In this document: positions 63,458-64,000 of the stretch, one piece after another
Layout: every line of letters begins with the position of its first letter
Position numbering within the stretch: position 1 is the stretch's first letter
NCBI GenBank assembly: GCA_963575745.1
Contig: CAUYUJ010015019.1
Span: 22,501 to 86,500, forward strand
Direction: 5' to 3'
From: Prorocentrum cordatum
Taxonomy: Eukaryota; Sar; Dinophyceae; Prorocentrales; Prorocentraceae
Length of the DNA stretch: 64,000 bases
The notes under the pieces: generated by a model
What the model was told of the DNA's origin: nothing
The model's database searches: none
What the model saw: only the letters and a program-made list of their open reading frames with translations
Position numbers and translations under genes: made by a program

Positions 63458-63625
63458 GGTGCGTCATCGTCGGGCAGGCCCTGCGGCAGGTCTCCTGGGC
63501 CCTGCGGCTGGCCAAGACGGGTCAGACGTGCCTGAGCCCCGAGGCCTGGCGCCACGTGGGCGGCTTCGCCGTGGAGGGGCCCGAGATCCTGGAGAGCCCC
63601 TCGTTTCACCTGCTCGAGGGCCTGG
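63458..63625 (+). CDS. Class III nucleotide cyclase, fourth catalytic exon
   Basis: Reads CVIVGQALRQVSWALRLAKT, then GQTCLSPEAWRHVGGFAVEG and PEILESPSFHLLEGL. This is the end of the C1 catalytic domain: VIGQAVxxVxxAxxxA, then (V/T)xLSPxxW. There is no ATG in this frame, so it would be missed by ATG-based gene finders. After about 63625 the sequence turns into a TCC array (63660-63705) and further exons must lie beyond the window. The second (C2) half-domain, NTPase and TPR-like parts of the family are not in view. Confidence 0.75.
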
Positions 63626-63659
63626 ACTCACCAGCTCGAAGCACATCCCCATCCCCCCC

Positions 63660-64000
63660 CCTCCTCCTCCTCCTCCTCCTCCTCCTCCTCCTCCTCCTGC
63701 TCATCCTCCTGCCCACCACCCGCCACCCTCTCCTCGGATGTACACAGCTTCCAGGTTCAGGTTACTCTGTGCTTCTTACTAAGCGTGGGGGGTACCCCCC
63801 CGACGGGGGTCAACATCGCCTGGTCGTCGCGCTGCGACGGGGTCGGAGCGCCTTCGGCGTGCGGTGGCTGCCGCGCGACGGGGGTCGATGTGGGGCTGTC
63901 GGCGGGGGTGACGCCTACCCGACGCTCACAAAGAAACTCGGAGTATGTTTGGCATATATTGTTCGTTCACTGTTTTGCCGGTGGGCGCGGGCCCTCGCGC
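63660..64000. other. TCC array and unassigned right edge
   Basis: TCC units at 63660-63705, then 290 bases without recognisable exon. It contains CGACGGGGGTC(A/G)A twice (63813 and 63876). Confidence 0.5.

Noticed and set aside
1-64000. Dinoflagellate spliced-leader, 5S rRNA, tRNA or snRNA genes
   Set aside because: I looked for the conserved spliced-leader core (TTTTGGCTCAAG) and for tRNA T-loop and cloverleaf patterns on both strands and saw none. A covariance-model search would be needed to exclude degenerate copies.

Overview
The window looks like nuclear DNA of a dinoflagellate, most likely a large, GC-rich, repeat-bloated genome of the Prorocentrum/Polarella kind. This is an inference from three things: (i) two decayed non-LTR retroelement pol genes (reverse transcriptase plus RNase H plus a C-terminal zinc-ribbon-like module) of a style I associate with dinoflagellate genomes; (ii) a soluble-type (class III, ADCY10-like) nucleotide cyclase gene split into small exons; (iii) very dense GGA/TCC, GAT and GTC microsatellites. 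No bacterial-type operons, rRNA, tRNA, spliced-leader gene or CRISPR array was seen. A 100-N assembly gap lies at 57634-57733.

Little of the 64 kb is protein coding. Supported coding sequence: a PDZ-domain exon pair (5766-5825 and 6192-6285), a class III cyclase gene in at least four exons (about 60603-63625, + strand, running towards the right edge), a 5'-truncated retroelement pol on the minus strand (16620-19107), a nearly full but frameshifted pol copy on the plus strand (48440-51390), and an unrecognised decayed coding region (53290-54020). Most long open frames elsewhere are translations of microsatellites (poly-Glu, Arg, Ser, Leu, Pro, Asp, His, Met) or of stop-poor satellites.

The rest is a mosaic of short interspersed repeats that I could group by comparing copies within the window. 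I use these labels: A (ends GTAAGTCGGGC, about 160 bp, one copy with a perfect 8-bp target duplication), B (ends TACACGCCGGTCG, 186 bp), C (ends GGTACCCATACCGC, about 160 bp), D (core GGCGGCGCCTCCGGCGCC, long hairpin, 170-200 bp), E (ends CGCAAACATGG, 150-175 bp), F (ends CGAAAGGGnnGGATAG, about 170 bp), G (GCGCGAAG inverted motifs), H (composite element of about 78-98 bp units, always ending in a GGA array), I (ends CCAGACAT), J (CTTCTGAGAAGG motifs), K (AGTAAGGATGGGCACCC), L (a 6.6/28.1 kb pair), M (ends CCGCCACCGTGC). There are also three arrays of one 89-90 bp satellite (S90), degenerate 11-12 bp CCAAGAGGCC arrays (R12) including a near-identical 386-bp tandem triplication, and an AT-rich mirror-symmetric island at 55975-57610.

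The most interesting point is that several of these inverted-repeat elements coincide with introns. The intron splitting the PDZ domain is almost entirely an E element plus a D element and has GT...AG ends. In the cyclase gene one intron is essentially a single D element, and an F element abuts the first catalytic exon. This is what introner elements (transposons that create introns) would look like, here with at least three separate families in one window.
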